The notes below the pieces were generated by a model that was not told the DNA's origin, did not search any database, and saw only the letters and a list, made by a program, of their open reading frames with translations. Of a stretch of 64,000 nucleotides of DNA, positions 8,530-16,492 are shown piece after piece. Where the stretch lies: positions 994,851 to 1,058,850 of the forward strand of contig NZ_CP021255.1 in assembly GCF_002952055.1 (NCBI RefSeq), written 5' to 3'. Both the position numbers and the translations under genes were made by a program. Within the stretch, counting starts at the first letter, position 1, and the number at the start of each line of letters is the position of its first letter. Origin of the DNA: Desulfobulbus oralis (lineage in GTDB: Bacteria > Desulfobacterota > Desulfobulbia > Desulfobulbales > Desulfobulbaceae).

Positions 8530-11184
8530 ATGAACAAGAAAACCATTTACCTGAAAGATTATCTGCCGCCGGCCTGGCTGATACCCGAAACCGAGTTGCG
8601 GGTGACGCTGGCTCCTGAAGACACGCAAGTCGAGGCCATTCTGCACTGCAAACGCAATCCGCACAGCAAAGAGCCAAACGCGGCCATTGTGCTGAACGGG
8701 GAGCGGCTGCAGCTTGAGCGGCTGGCGCTGAACGGCCGGGATCTGGCGGCCCGCGAATATGGCTATGCGGAAGGGCTTTTGAGCATTCCCGTGCAGGCCG
8801 ACGAATGTACGATTGCCAGCACGGTGCGTATCAACCCCGCCGCCAATCTGGAACTGGACGGCCTGTACCGCTCGGCAGGCAACTACTGCACCCAGTGCGA
8901 GGCCGAGGGTTTTCGCAAGATTACCTTCTTTCCGGACCGGCCGGACGTGATGAGCGTTTTCACCACCACTGTGATCGGCGAAAAAACGGCCTGCCCGGTG
9001 CTGCTCGCAAACGGCAATCTCAGGGAGCAGGGCGAACTCGCAGGGGGTCTGCACTTTGCCACCTGGCACGATCCCTTTCCCAAACCCTGCTACCTCTTCG
9101 CGCTGGTGGCGGGCAATCTGGTGGCGCTGGAAGACAGCTTCACCACGAAGAGCGGCCGCCGGGTGGCGCTCGCCATCTATGTGGAACCGCGTAACGCGGG
9201 CAAATGCGGTCACGCCATGGCGGCGCTGAAAACCGCCATGCGCTGGGACGAGGAGCGTTTCGGCCGGGAGTATGATCTGGACAATTTCAAGATCCTGGCG
9301 GTGGACGACTTCAACATGGGCGCAATGGAGAACAAGGGCCTGAACGTGTTCAACTCCAAGTACGTGCTGGCCCTGCCGGAAACCGCGACCGACACGGACT
9401 TCGACAGCATCGGGGGCGTGATTGCCCACGAGTACTTCCACAACTGGACCGGCAACCGCGTCACCTGCCGCGACTGGTTCCAGCTCAGTCTGAAGGAAGG
9501 CCTGACCGTGTTCCGCGACCAGGAATTTTCCTCGGACATCGCCTCCCGGCCGGTCAAGCGCATCCGTGACGTGAACCTCATCCGCTCGATCCAGTTTCGG
9601 GAAGATGCCGGGCCGATGGCCCACCCGGTGCGCCCCGCATCCTTTGTGGAAATCAACAATTTCTACACTGCCACAGTGTACGACAAGGGGGCGGAGCTTA
9701 TCCGCATGATGCACACGCTCCTGGGTGAAGCGGGCTTCCGCAGGGGCATGGATCTGTACTTTGAGCGCCATGACGGTCAGGCCGTGACCTGCGACGACTT
9801 CGTGGCCGCGCTGGCGGATGCGAACCACCATGATTTCACACAGTTCAAGCGCTGGTACAGTCAGGCCGGCACGCCGGAACTCTTTGTGACGAGCCGCTAT
9901 GACGCGGCAGGCGGGCGGCTCCTGCTGCGACTGCGCCAGAGCTGCCCGGCCACACCGGATATGGCGGAGAAAAAGCCCTTTGTCATCCCGCTGGCCCTGG
10001 GGCTGCTCGCCAGGGACGGGCGGGAACTTTCCTTCAGCCACGCGGGCCGGAAGAACCCGGCCTTTCTGACCATCACCCAAAAGGAGCAGGACTTTGTGCT
10101 CGATGAGGTGGCCGAGGAACCGGTTCTCTCGCTTTTGCGCAATTTTTCCGCACCGGTGAAGCTGCACTTTGACCAGAGCGACGAGGAGCTGTCCCTGCGC
10201 CTGGGATACGACCGCGATCCCTGGGGCCGCTGGGATGCCGGTCAGCACCTGGCGCTGAAGGCCCTGATGCAGGGTATCGAACAGTTCCGGCAGGGGCACC
10301 AAAACATCACTCTGCCGGATACTCTGAAGCACGGCATGGCGGCGCTGCTGGACGACGAGCGGGCAGATGCGGCATTCCGCGCCGTCAGCCTGGTCCTGCC
10401 CACTGAAAACTGGATTGGCCAGCAGATGGCGCCCCTGGATCCGGAGGCGGTCTTTTGGGTACGGCAGCGGCTGCGGGCACTGCTCGGGCAGGAACTCCGG
10501 CCCGCCTTCCTGCGGCATTACGAAGCCCTGGGCAAGGCGGCGCACAGGCCCTATGTCTACACCACCGCCGAGGCCGGCCGGCGGGCGCTGCGGAACATGT
10601 GCCTCGACTACCTGCTCTGCTGCGCGCCGGAGGCTCCGGCGGATGCGGACATGCTGGCCCTGGGCGAGCGCCAGTACCGGGAGGCGGACAACATGACCGA
10701 TGGGCTCGCCGCCTTAAGCGCCGTGGTCAATGCCGACCGTGAGCGCGGCGATGCCCTGCTGCAGGATTTTCTCGCCAAATGGCAGACAGACCCCCTGGTC
10801 ATGGACAAGTGGCTCTCACTGCAGGCCGCCTGTCCTCTGCCCGGCACGCTGGCGCGGGTGCGGGCGCTCCTCAGGCATCCGGTCTTTGACCTGAAGAACC
10901 CGAACAAGGTGCGCGCCCTCGTTGCCAGCTTCTGTGCACTGAACCAGCGGCAATTCCATGCCAGGGACGGCGCAGGCTATGAGTTTCTGAAGGCCATGGT
11001 GGCGAAAATCGACCGCTTCAACCCGCAGATCGCCACCCGCATGGCCGCGCCCTTCACCCAGTGGCGGCGCTATGACGCAGACCGGCAGCAGGGCATGCGC
11101 GCGCAGCTTGAAGAGCTGTTGCAGGCAGAGGACATTTCGGATGATCTCAAGGAGTTGCTGGAAAAATCTCTTTGGGAGGGGTAA
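8530..11184 (+). CDS. pepN: aminopeptidase N (M1 family)
   Basis: An 884-residue cytoplasmic zinc aminopeptidase of the E. coli PepN type that trims N-terminal residues from peptides. The exopeptidase motif GAMEN lies at about residue 264 and the zinc motif HEYFH at about 300, followed by the glutamate ligand in the SLKEGLTVFRDQEF segment. The N-terminal beta domain and the long alpha-helical C-terminal domain (DUF3458-like regions) are present, and total length fits the family (about 870-890). It stands alone, with a 616-bp gap upstream. Confidence 0.95.
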   Translation: MNKKTIYLKDYLPPAWLIPETELRVTLAPEDTQVEAILHCKRNPHSKEPNAAIVLNGERLQLERLALNGRDLAAREYGYAEGLLSIPVQADECTIASTVRINPAANLELDGLYRSAGNYCTQCEAEGFRKITFFPDRPDVMSVFTTTVIGEKTACPVLLANGNLREQGELAGGLHFATWHDPFPKPCYLFALVAGNLVALEDSFTTKSGRRVALAIYVEPRNAGKCGHAMAALKTAMRWDEERFGREYDLDNFKILAVDDFNMGAMENKGLNVFNSKYVLALPETATDTDFDSIGGVIAHEYFHNWTGNRVTCRDWFQLSLKEGLTVFRDQEFSSDIASRPVKRIRDVNLIRSIQFREDAGPMAHPVRPASFVEINNFYTATVYDKGAELIRMMHTLLGEAGFRRGMDLYFERHDGQAVTCDDFVAALADANHHDFTQFKRWYSQAGTPELFVTSRYDAAGGRLLLRLRQSCPATPDMAEKKPFVIPLALGLLARDGRELSFSHAGRKNPAFLTITQKEQDFVLDEVAEEPVLSLLRNFSAPVKLHFDQSDEELSLRLGYDRDPWGRWDAGQHLALKALMQGIEQFRQGHQNITLPDTLKHGMAALLDDERADAAFRAVSLVLPTENWIGQQMAPLDPEAVFWVRQRLRALLGQELRPAFLRHYEALGKAAHRPYVYTTAEAGRRALRNMCLDYLLCCAPEAPADADMLALGERQYREADNMTDGLAALSAVVNADRERGDALLQDFLAKWQTDPLVMDKWLSLQAACPLPGTLARVRALLRHPVFDLKNPNKVRALVASFCALNQRQFHARDGAGYEFLKAMVAKIDRFNPQIATRMAAPFTQWRRYDADRQQGMRAQLEELLQAEDISDDLKELLEKSLWEG

Positions 11185-11338
11185 GATTTTTTAGAAAGTC
11201 ATATTTTTCCCGGCCCGAATTGCCAGCGGGGGACGAGATGAAGGGCAGGATAGGCTGTGAGCGGGCGGGAAGAGGGCCCTCCCCTCACAGGGCGGGCCGG
11301 GGAGAAAAGATCGAACTCCGAAACGAAGGAGGAAAACC

Positions 11339-12514
11339 ATGAACTGCATCTTCATTTCACCGCATTTTCCGCCGCAGTATCATCATTTCTGCCAGCAACT
11401 GAAGTTTGCCGGTGCCAACGCGCTGGGCATCGGTGATGCGCCCTACGACGAACTGAAGCCGGCGGTGCGCGATTCGCTCACCGAATATTACCGTGTGAAC
11501 CGCATGACCGACTATGAGGAGCTTTTGCGGGCCTGTGGCTATTTCACGCATAAATACGGCAAGATAGATCGTATTGACAGCTTGAACGAGTACTGGCTTT
11601 CCACCGAGGCCAGGCTGCGCGACGACTTCAACGTCTACGGCCTCAAAACCAGCGATCTGCCTGCGGTACGCCACAAATCGGAGATGAAAAAGCGCTTTCA
11701 GGAAGCGGGCATTCCCGTGGCGCCGGGCCGGGTGGTGGAGTCGCTCGCCGACGCCAGAAAGCTCGTTAAGCAAATCGGCTATCCGGTGGTGGCCAAGCCG
11801 GATGCGGGCGTGGGCGCCCACCACACGTATCGTTTGGACAACGACAAGGATCTCGTCCGTTTTTTCGAACGCAGGCCCGACGTGGACTGCATCATGGAAG
11901 GCTTTGTCTGCGGCCAGATCCATTCCTTCGACGGCCTGGCGGACAAGAACGGCAAGCCGGTCTTCCTGACTTCCCACGTGTTCAGTCAGGGCATCATGGA
12001 GACCGTGAATGAGGGCCAGCACCTGTCCTACTATTCGGTGCGCCGCATTCCGGCGGTCCTGCACAGGCAGGGCATGAAGTGCCTGGAGGTCTTCGATGTG
12101 CGGGAGCGCTTCTTTCACATCGAATTCTTCAAAACCGACAAGGACGAGTTTACCGCCCTGGAAATCAATATGCGACCGCCGGGCGGCTTTACCACCGAGA
12201 TGTTCAACTATGCCTGCGACATCGACATCTATCGTGTGTGGGCCGAGCTGCTGGTCAGGGGCAACAACCAGCTCGACTTCGAGCGCAGGTACTTCTGCGG
12301 CTACGCGAGCCGCAAGGAAAACATCCGCTACCTGCACAGCCACGAGGAGATCATCGAGCGGTACGGCGCGGACATCTGCCAGGTCAACCAGATTCCTGTC
12401 GTATTCTCCGGTGCATTGGGGGAACTGGGCTATATCTTTCGCACCGAAAAGACGAGCCGGCTGCAGGAAATCATCCGCTTCATCCACCAGACCGGCACAA
12501 GGCAGGAGGCCTGA
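11339..12514 (+). CDS. ATP-grasp domain protein
   Basis: A 391-residue protein with the ATP-grasp fold of carboxylate-amine/thiol ligases. Seen: a pre-ATP-grasp N-terminal alpha/beta region (to about 110), the ATP-grasp core beginning with KSEMKKRFQEAGIPVAPG, the GYPVVAKPDAGVGA lysine strand, and the metal-binding ALEINMRPPGGF strand near residue 280. Substrate is unknown. A strong GGAGG precedes the ATG. Its stop codon shares one base with the start of the downstream esterase-like gene (TGATG), so the two are translationally coupled and probably act on one metabolite. Confidence 0.8.
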   Translation: MNCIFISPHFPPQYHHFCQQLKFAGANALGIGDAPYDELKPAVRDSLTEYYRVNRMTDYEELLRACGYFTHKYGKIDRIDSLNEYWLSTEARLRDDFNVYGLKTSDLPAVRHKSEMKKRFQEAGIPVAPGRVVESLADARKLVKQIGYPVVAKPDAGVGAHHTYRLDNDKDLVRFFERRPDVDCIMEGFVCGQIHSFDGLADKNGKPVFLTSHVFSQGIMETVNEGQHLSYYSVRRIPAVLHRQGMKCLEVFDVRERFFHIEFFKTDKDEFTALEINMRPPGGFTTEMFNYACDIDIYRVWAELLVRGNNQLDFERRYFCGYASRKENIRYLHSHEEIIERYGADICQVNQIPVVFSGALGELGYIFRTEKTSRLQEIIRFIHQTGTRQEA

Positions 12515-13269
12515 TGTACGTCGAAAACCATCACTGGGACAGCCCCAGTCTGTCCAGAAACATGCGGATCAGGGAATATGGCCACCTGGGGGTGCCGATC
12601 GTGGTCTTTCCCTGCTCCCTGGGCCATTATGACGACTATGAAGGCATGGGCATGGTGGACGCCATCAGTGACTTCATTGATGGGGGCATCATCAGGCTCT
12701 TCTGCGTGGAAAGCGTGGATGCAGGGACCTGGTTCAACTTCGGCGTGGCGCCTGGCGAACGCGACCGCCGTTATCAGGAGTATGACAGCTACATGGTCAA
12801 CGAGGTGGTGCCCTTCATTCGCGAGCGCTGCCGGCAGCCGGAACTGCGCATCATGACCAACGGGTGCAGCATGGGCGCGTATCATGCGGTCAACCTCTTC
12901 CTGAAGCATCCCGACCTCTTCGCGGGCTGCCTGGCCTTGAGCGGGCTCTATCGCCTGGATCGCCGGGAGTTCGGCATGCAGGCCGGCGATATGGAGCAGG
13001 TGTACTTCAATTCGCCCATCCACTATCTGTCCGGCATCGGTAATCCCTGGTATCTGGACTGGTATCGCAAGAGCGACATTGTGCTCTGCGTCGGCCAGGG
13101 CGCATGGGAAGAGGCCTGCCTCGAGGATACCCGCAGCATGGCGGAGATCTTCAGGGAAAAACAGATCCCGGCCTGGGTGGATTTCTGGGGTCACGACGTG
13201 GATCACGACTGGCCCTGGTGGTTCCGGCAGATGCGCTATTTTCTGGGCAGTATCTACCGGGAGCCCTGA
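12514..13269 (+). CDS. esterase-like alpha/beta hydrolase
   Basis: A 251-residue protein of the esterase D / putative esterase group. The nucleophile elbow is NGCSMGAYHA (Ser near residue 126), the fold starts with IVVFPCSLGHYDDYEGMG, and the C-terminal GHDVDHDWPWW supplies the likely catalytic His. There is no signal peptide, so it should be cytoplasmic. GGCAGGAGG is placed just upstream of ATG 12514 inside the end of the ATP-grasp gene. The substrate is unknown; the tight pairing with a ligase suggests formation and cleavage of an ester or amide bond in one pathway. Confidence 0.78.
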   Translation: MYVENHHWDSPSLSRNMRIREYGHLGVPIVVFPCSLGHYDDYEGMGMVDAISDFIDGGIIRLFCVESVDAGTWFNFGVAPGERDRRYQEYDSYMVNEVVPFIRERCRQPELRIMTNGCSMGAYHAVNLFLKHPDLFAGCLALSGLYRLDRREFGMQAGDMEQVYFNSPIHYLSGIGNPWYLDWYRKSDIVLCVGQGAWEEACLEDTRSMAEIFREKQIPAWVDFWGHDVDHDWPWWFRQMRYFLGSIYREP

Positions 13270-13396
13270 CACGCCGGGGCCCCGGAATGCGGCATGGTGC
13301 GGGCAGCCCGGCCTTGCGGCCCGGCCCGGCTTTTGCTACTTTCAAAGGCCTTGCTGAAACAAAGTGAGGCTTGGGCCACTCCCGGACGCACGCGCC

Positions 13397-14161
13397 ATGA
13401 CCATCAACCGAAAAGCCATAGTTCTTTTTCTGCAGGAGCTTAGAAGCTCCGTCCGGCAGCTCGCGCTGGCAATCGTCTGCTGGACCCTGCTCATCTTTTT
13501 GTGGTCAGACCGGCTCCTGCCCGTGCTGCAGGCGCATGTGGGTGGCAAACTGTATTTTTTTTCCGTGGCCGAGCCGTTTCTGGCCCACGTCAAACTGTCT
13601 TTTTTTACGGCGCTCTTTGTACTGATGCCGCTGCTGCTGCGCGCCCTGTGGCGGGCCCTGGCCCTGCCTTTCGGCATGAGCACGCTCAGACGCGCCGTTT
13701 TTACCGTGGCGACCACCATCCTCTTTTACAGCGGCGCACTCTTCTGCTATCAGTTGACGCTGCCCTACGGCATCCAGTTTCTTCTGGGCTTTGGCGGTGA
13801 AACCCTGACCCCTGCCATCTCGATCAACCGCTTCGCCAATTTCATCTCCATCTTCGTGCTGGCCTTTGGCCTCCTGTTCGAGCTGCCGGTGTTCATGATT
13901 TTCTGTACGAGCACGGGGCTGGTGTCCTGCGCCACCTTTATGCGCCACCGCCGCTATGCCGTTTTGATCATCGCCATTCTGGCCGCAGTCTTGACACCTA
14001 CTCCGGATGTGGTCAATATGGCCCTGATGGGTTGCCCCCTGTATTTCCTGTATGAACTGGGCATTGTTCTCATCCGCATTTTCCGGCTGGACCGGAACGC
14101 GCGGGCGGCGCGGGCGAAACAGGCGCCCACTGAGGAGGGACAGGTGGGCCTCAAAAGCTGA
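13397..14161 (+). CDS. tatC: Sec-independent translocase subunit TatC
   Basis: A 254-residue inner-membrane protein with about six helices, the core receptor of the twin-arginine export system that binds RR signal peptides. Family features seen are the AEPFLAHVKLSFF segment after helix 1, the periplasmic loop before helix 2, the F-[GLF]-x-EL-P signature as FGLLFELPVF, and the LTPTPDVVNMALMGCPLYFLYELGI end. The sequence is rather divergent from E. coli TatC. No tatA/B gene is adjacent. It overlaps the convergent DUF523 gene by 11 bp. ATG 13397 is chosen from homology. Confidence 0.88.
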   Translation: MTINRKAIVLFLQELRSSVRQLALAIVCWTLLIFLWSDRLLPVLQAHVGGKLYFFSVAEPFLAHVKLSFFTALFVLMPLLLRALWRALALPFGMSTLRRAVFTVATTILFYSGALFCYQLTLPYGIQFLLGFGGETLTPAISINRFANFISIFVLAFGLLFELPVFMIFCTSTGLVSCATFMRHRRYAVLIIAILAAVLTPTPDVVNMALMGCPLYFLYELGIVLIRIFRLDRNARAARAKQAPTEEGQVGLKS

Positions 14162-14567
14162 TAATCCGGATGCCCGCCTGCGCCAGCAGCGCCGCAGCGA
14201 CGCCAATGCCTGGCGCCTCGCTGCCGCAGGACGGGCTGTCGGCCTTGAGCAGGGCCAGTTCTATCCGCTGCATGCGGGCCAGGGCCAGGGTCATGCGTGC
14301 GCCTTGGATGAAGGCGGCGCTCAGATCCCGGCCGTGGATATCCAGCACCCGGGCTCGGGCGGCCAGCACATCATGGCCGTTGCCGCCCAGGATGCTGGCC
14401 GCCGGCCTGGGCGTGGGCAGGCCCCCCAGTTGTTCGGGGCAGATCGGGAGATACGGTCGGCCCGCCAGCGCATCCAGGCAGGCATCGTTTCTTTTGCACC
14501 TGCCGTCATAGCGGGTGCAGAGGCCGAGCAGGCAGGCGCTGACCAGGCAGGGTGCTTGGGTTTTCAT
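14151..14567 (-). CDS. DUF523 domain-containing protein
   Basis: A 138-residue protein of the DUF523 family, function unknown. Typical features are the N-terminal LVSACLLGLCTRYDGRCK, the ICPEQLGGLPTPRPAA segment with its PRPPxE-like variant, and ALLKADSPSCG near the C-terminus; conserved cysteines suggest metal or redox chemistry. ATG 14567 gives the family start; a TTG codon 27 bp upstream also keeps the frame open. It converges on tatC and diverges from the FtsB-like gene, whose start lies only 11 bp away. Confidence 0.85.
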   Translation of the reverse strand: MKTQAPCLVSACLLGLCTRYDGRCKRNDACLDALAGRPYLPICPEQLGGLPTPRPAASILGGNGHDVLAARARVLDIHGRDLSAAFIQGARMTLALARMQRIELALLKADSPSCGSEAPGIGVAAALLAQAGIRIISF

Positions 14568-14578
14568 GGGAGAAGGCA

Positions 14579-14941
14579 GTGAAGGTGTGGACAAAGCAGA
14601 GGCGGCGTACCGGCCGGGGCTTCAGAAGGCAGCAAAATGTCGACCGGGCCGCGGCGCGCCGGGCGTTCTGGATGCTCGCGGGCTTCATGGGCATACTCTT
14701 CCTGGCCTGGCTGCTCTTCGCGCCGGGCGGCGGTCTCGTGTCCTATCTGAAGGCCAAAAGGGAACTGGCCGGTATACGTCAGCAAAGTACGGAATTGGAA
14801 AAGAGCAACGCCCTGCTGCGCCAGGAAATCGGCCGGCTGAAAACGGATGAGGCCTATCTGGAAGATGTGGCTCGCAGACAGCACGGCCTTTTGAAGAAGA
14901 ACGAGCGCGTATACGAATTCAGGAAAAAGGAAGGCAGGTAG
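14579..14941 (+). CDS. FtsB/DivIC-like septum formation protein
   Basis: A 120-residue bitopic membrane protein: basic cytoplasmic tail (residues 1-25), one transmembrane helix (about 29-48), then a periplasmic coiled coil (about 55-95) and a short C-terminal DEAYLEDVARRQHGLLKKNERVYEF module, the FtsB/DivIC pattern. It would join the FtsQLB divisome complex. GTG 14579 is chosen because GGGAG lies 6 nt upstream. The adjacent divergent DUF523 start implies that each gene's promoter lies inside its neighbour. Confidence 0.82.
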   Translation: MKVWTKQRRRTGRGFRRQQNVDRAAARRAFWMLAGFMGILFLAWLLFAPGGGLVSYLKAKRELAGIRQQSTELEKSNALLRQEIGRLKTDEAYLEDVARRQHGLLKKNERVYEFRKKEGR

Positions 14942-15192
14942 GCTGGGTCGGGCATCACACGGATGCCCTCTGCCCCGCCGCAGCCGGGGCGGACAGGCCT
15001 TTCCCGCCGACAGCTCTGGTTCGTCGCTACTTCGAAGGTGGGTACGCAGGAGCGGCATGGGTATTGGTCGATGGGCATGGCAATATGGGGCAAGAGCTTC
15101 GCTGAAGGCGGGAGCGCCTTTTTCCGGGGCTGCACAGTAAACACGTGGGCTGGGGCGTCAATGTCTGGGGCCGGCTTGTTTTGGGGGCTGTG

Positions 15193-16077
15193 GTGAAGCC
15201 TTTTGCCGAAACAGCGGAGAATCAACTGCGGACAGCGGAGCTGCGGGCCCTGGCCCGGGCGCTCCGCGCACGACTCCTGCTGCATCGGGACTGCGGCATT
15301 GTCGAATACCCTGTCGTGGCCCCGCTGCGGCTCGGGCCAAAGGCGCAGACCTGCCCCGATCCGGGTATGATGGGTGCCCCTGGCGCGACGCTGCGTTCGC
15401 CTGGGCTGCCGGCCGGCAAGACGGGGCCCCCGAAGGGGCCACAGCCCGGAGCATGGGCTTGTGGGCCGGAACAACAGGCTGTTGTCCCCGAACAACTGCG
15501 CGGGCTGCAGGCCGAAGTGCTGGCCTGCCGGCGCTGCCCCCTGGCCGCGGCCCGTCGCGTGCCGGGGCAGGGCAGGGTCGGCGCGGCCTTCATGGTGGTG
15601 GGTGATTTCGCCGTTTTGCCACCGCAGGGGCAACAGGAGCAGCCCCTGTGCTTCGGCCTGGAAGAGGACGTCATGCTCTGGAATATGATGGGCAATGTCC
15701 TGCACCTGGGGCCGGAGAGCGTGTATGTCAGCAACGTGCTCAAGTGTCCGCCTGCGCCGGGGCAGGCGCCGGCTGACCTCTGCCTGCAGCAGTGCCGGGC
15801 CCATTTGCTGGCGGAAATCGCGTTGCTGCGGCCCGCGCTCATCTGCGCCATGGGCGAGCTGGCGGCGCGGACGCTGCTGGCGACGAAGGAACCGGTGGCG
15901 CGTCTGCGTGGCGGCCGGGCCCATGCCCTGAAAATTGGCGACGGGGCCATGAGCGCCTTGCCGGTCATGGTAACCTATCATCCCCGTTTTCTTTTGCAGC
16001 AGCCGCTCCTGAAACGGGCGGCGCTGGAAGATCTGCAGGCCATGCAGGCCCGTCTGCAGCGCGGCGGCCGGCGCTGA
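15193..16077 (+). CDS. family-4 uracil-DNA glycosylase-like protein
   Basis: A 294-residue protein of the iron-sulfur uracil-DNA glycosylase family, which removes uracil from DNA. The four 4Fe-4S ligands are intact: Cys112-x2-Cys115 and Cys185-x15-Cys201. The late motif TYHPRFLL (261-268) is present. However, motif 1, normally GE(A/G)PG followed by an acidic residue, reads GDFAV (137-141), so activity may be changed. A low-complexity Pro/Gly-rich linker (about 45-100) separates an N-terminal helix, typical of deltaproteobacterial members, from the core. GTG 15193 is preferred; the frame is open to 15145. Confidence 0.8.
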   Translation: MKPFAETAENQLRTAELRALARALRARLLLHRDCGIVEYPVVAPLRLGPKAQTCPDPGMMGAPGATLRSPGLPAGKTGPPKGPQPGAWACGPEQQAVVPEQLRGLQAEVLACRRCPLAAARRVPGQGRVGAAFMVVGDFAVLPPQGQQEQPLCFGLEEDVMLWNMMGNVLHLGPESVYVSNVLKCPPAPGQAPADLCLQQCRAHLLAEIALLRPALICAMGELAARTLLATKEPVARLRGGRAHALKIGDGAMSALPVMVTYHPRFLLQQPLLKRAALEDLQAMQARLQRGGRR

Positions 16078-16086
16078 GCGGGCCGC

Positions 16087-16281
16087 TCAGCCCCCGGTTT
16101 TGCCGGTGACGAAGAGCTCGAAGAGCTTTTCAAAGACAAAGGGGATGGCCGAGGCCTGGGCATTGGCCGAGCTGGCGTAGGCCTTGGTCAGCTCGAAGGC
16201 GCGTTCGAAGCATTCCTCGAATTCGGACTGGGTGCCCTTGCGCAAAATTTCGGTCAGTTTCTGGGCGACTTGTTCTTCCAT
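16087..16281 (-). CDS. small hypothetical protein, 64 aa
   Basis: A short acidic-helical protein, MEEQVAQKLTEILRKG at its start, with regular amphipathic helices and a hydrophobic C-terminal AIPFVFEKLFELFV. AGGAGCCGCC precedes the ATG on the minus strand. It converges with the glycosylase gene 10 bp away. I recognise no domain; codon use and the ribosome binding site make it plausible as a real gene. Confidence 0.55.
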   Translation of the reverse strand: MEEQVAQKLTEILRKGTQSEFEECFERAFELTKAYASSANAQASAIPFVFEKLFELFVTGKTGG

Positions 16282-16492
16282 GGCGGCTCCTGCTGATGAA
16301 GAATGTGTGCATCCAGCCTACCACGCCGGGAGCCTTGGCGTCAGCGTTTTTCCGTCAGGGGAACGCGGCGCTGCACGGTCAGCGGCAAATCCCCTGCCGG
16401 CCGGGGGCAGCCCGAGCGGGGGGCTCATACGGCCTTTGCAGAGAGTATTCGAAGGACAGGGCCGGCATGCCAGCCGGCAAGGAGGCCAGCAT

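Noticed and set aside
8227-10545. 772-residue minus-strand open frame opposite pepN
   Set aside because: The plus strand is a well conserved aminopeptidase; the antisense frame is His/Arg/Gln-rich noise.
16184-16492. N-terminal extension of the DAC-like gene
   Set aside because: The frame is open upstream, but GGAGG before ATG 16493 and the loss of protein-like composition upstream favour the shorter form.
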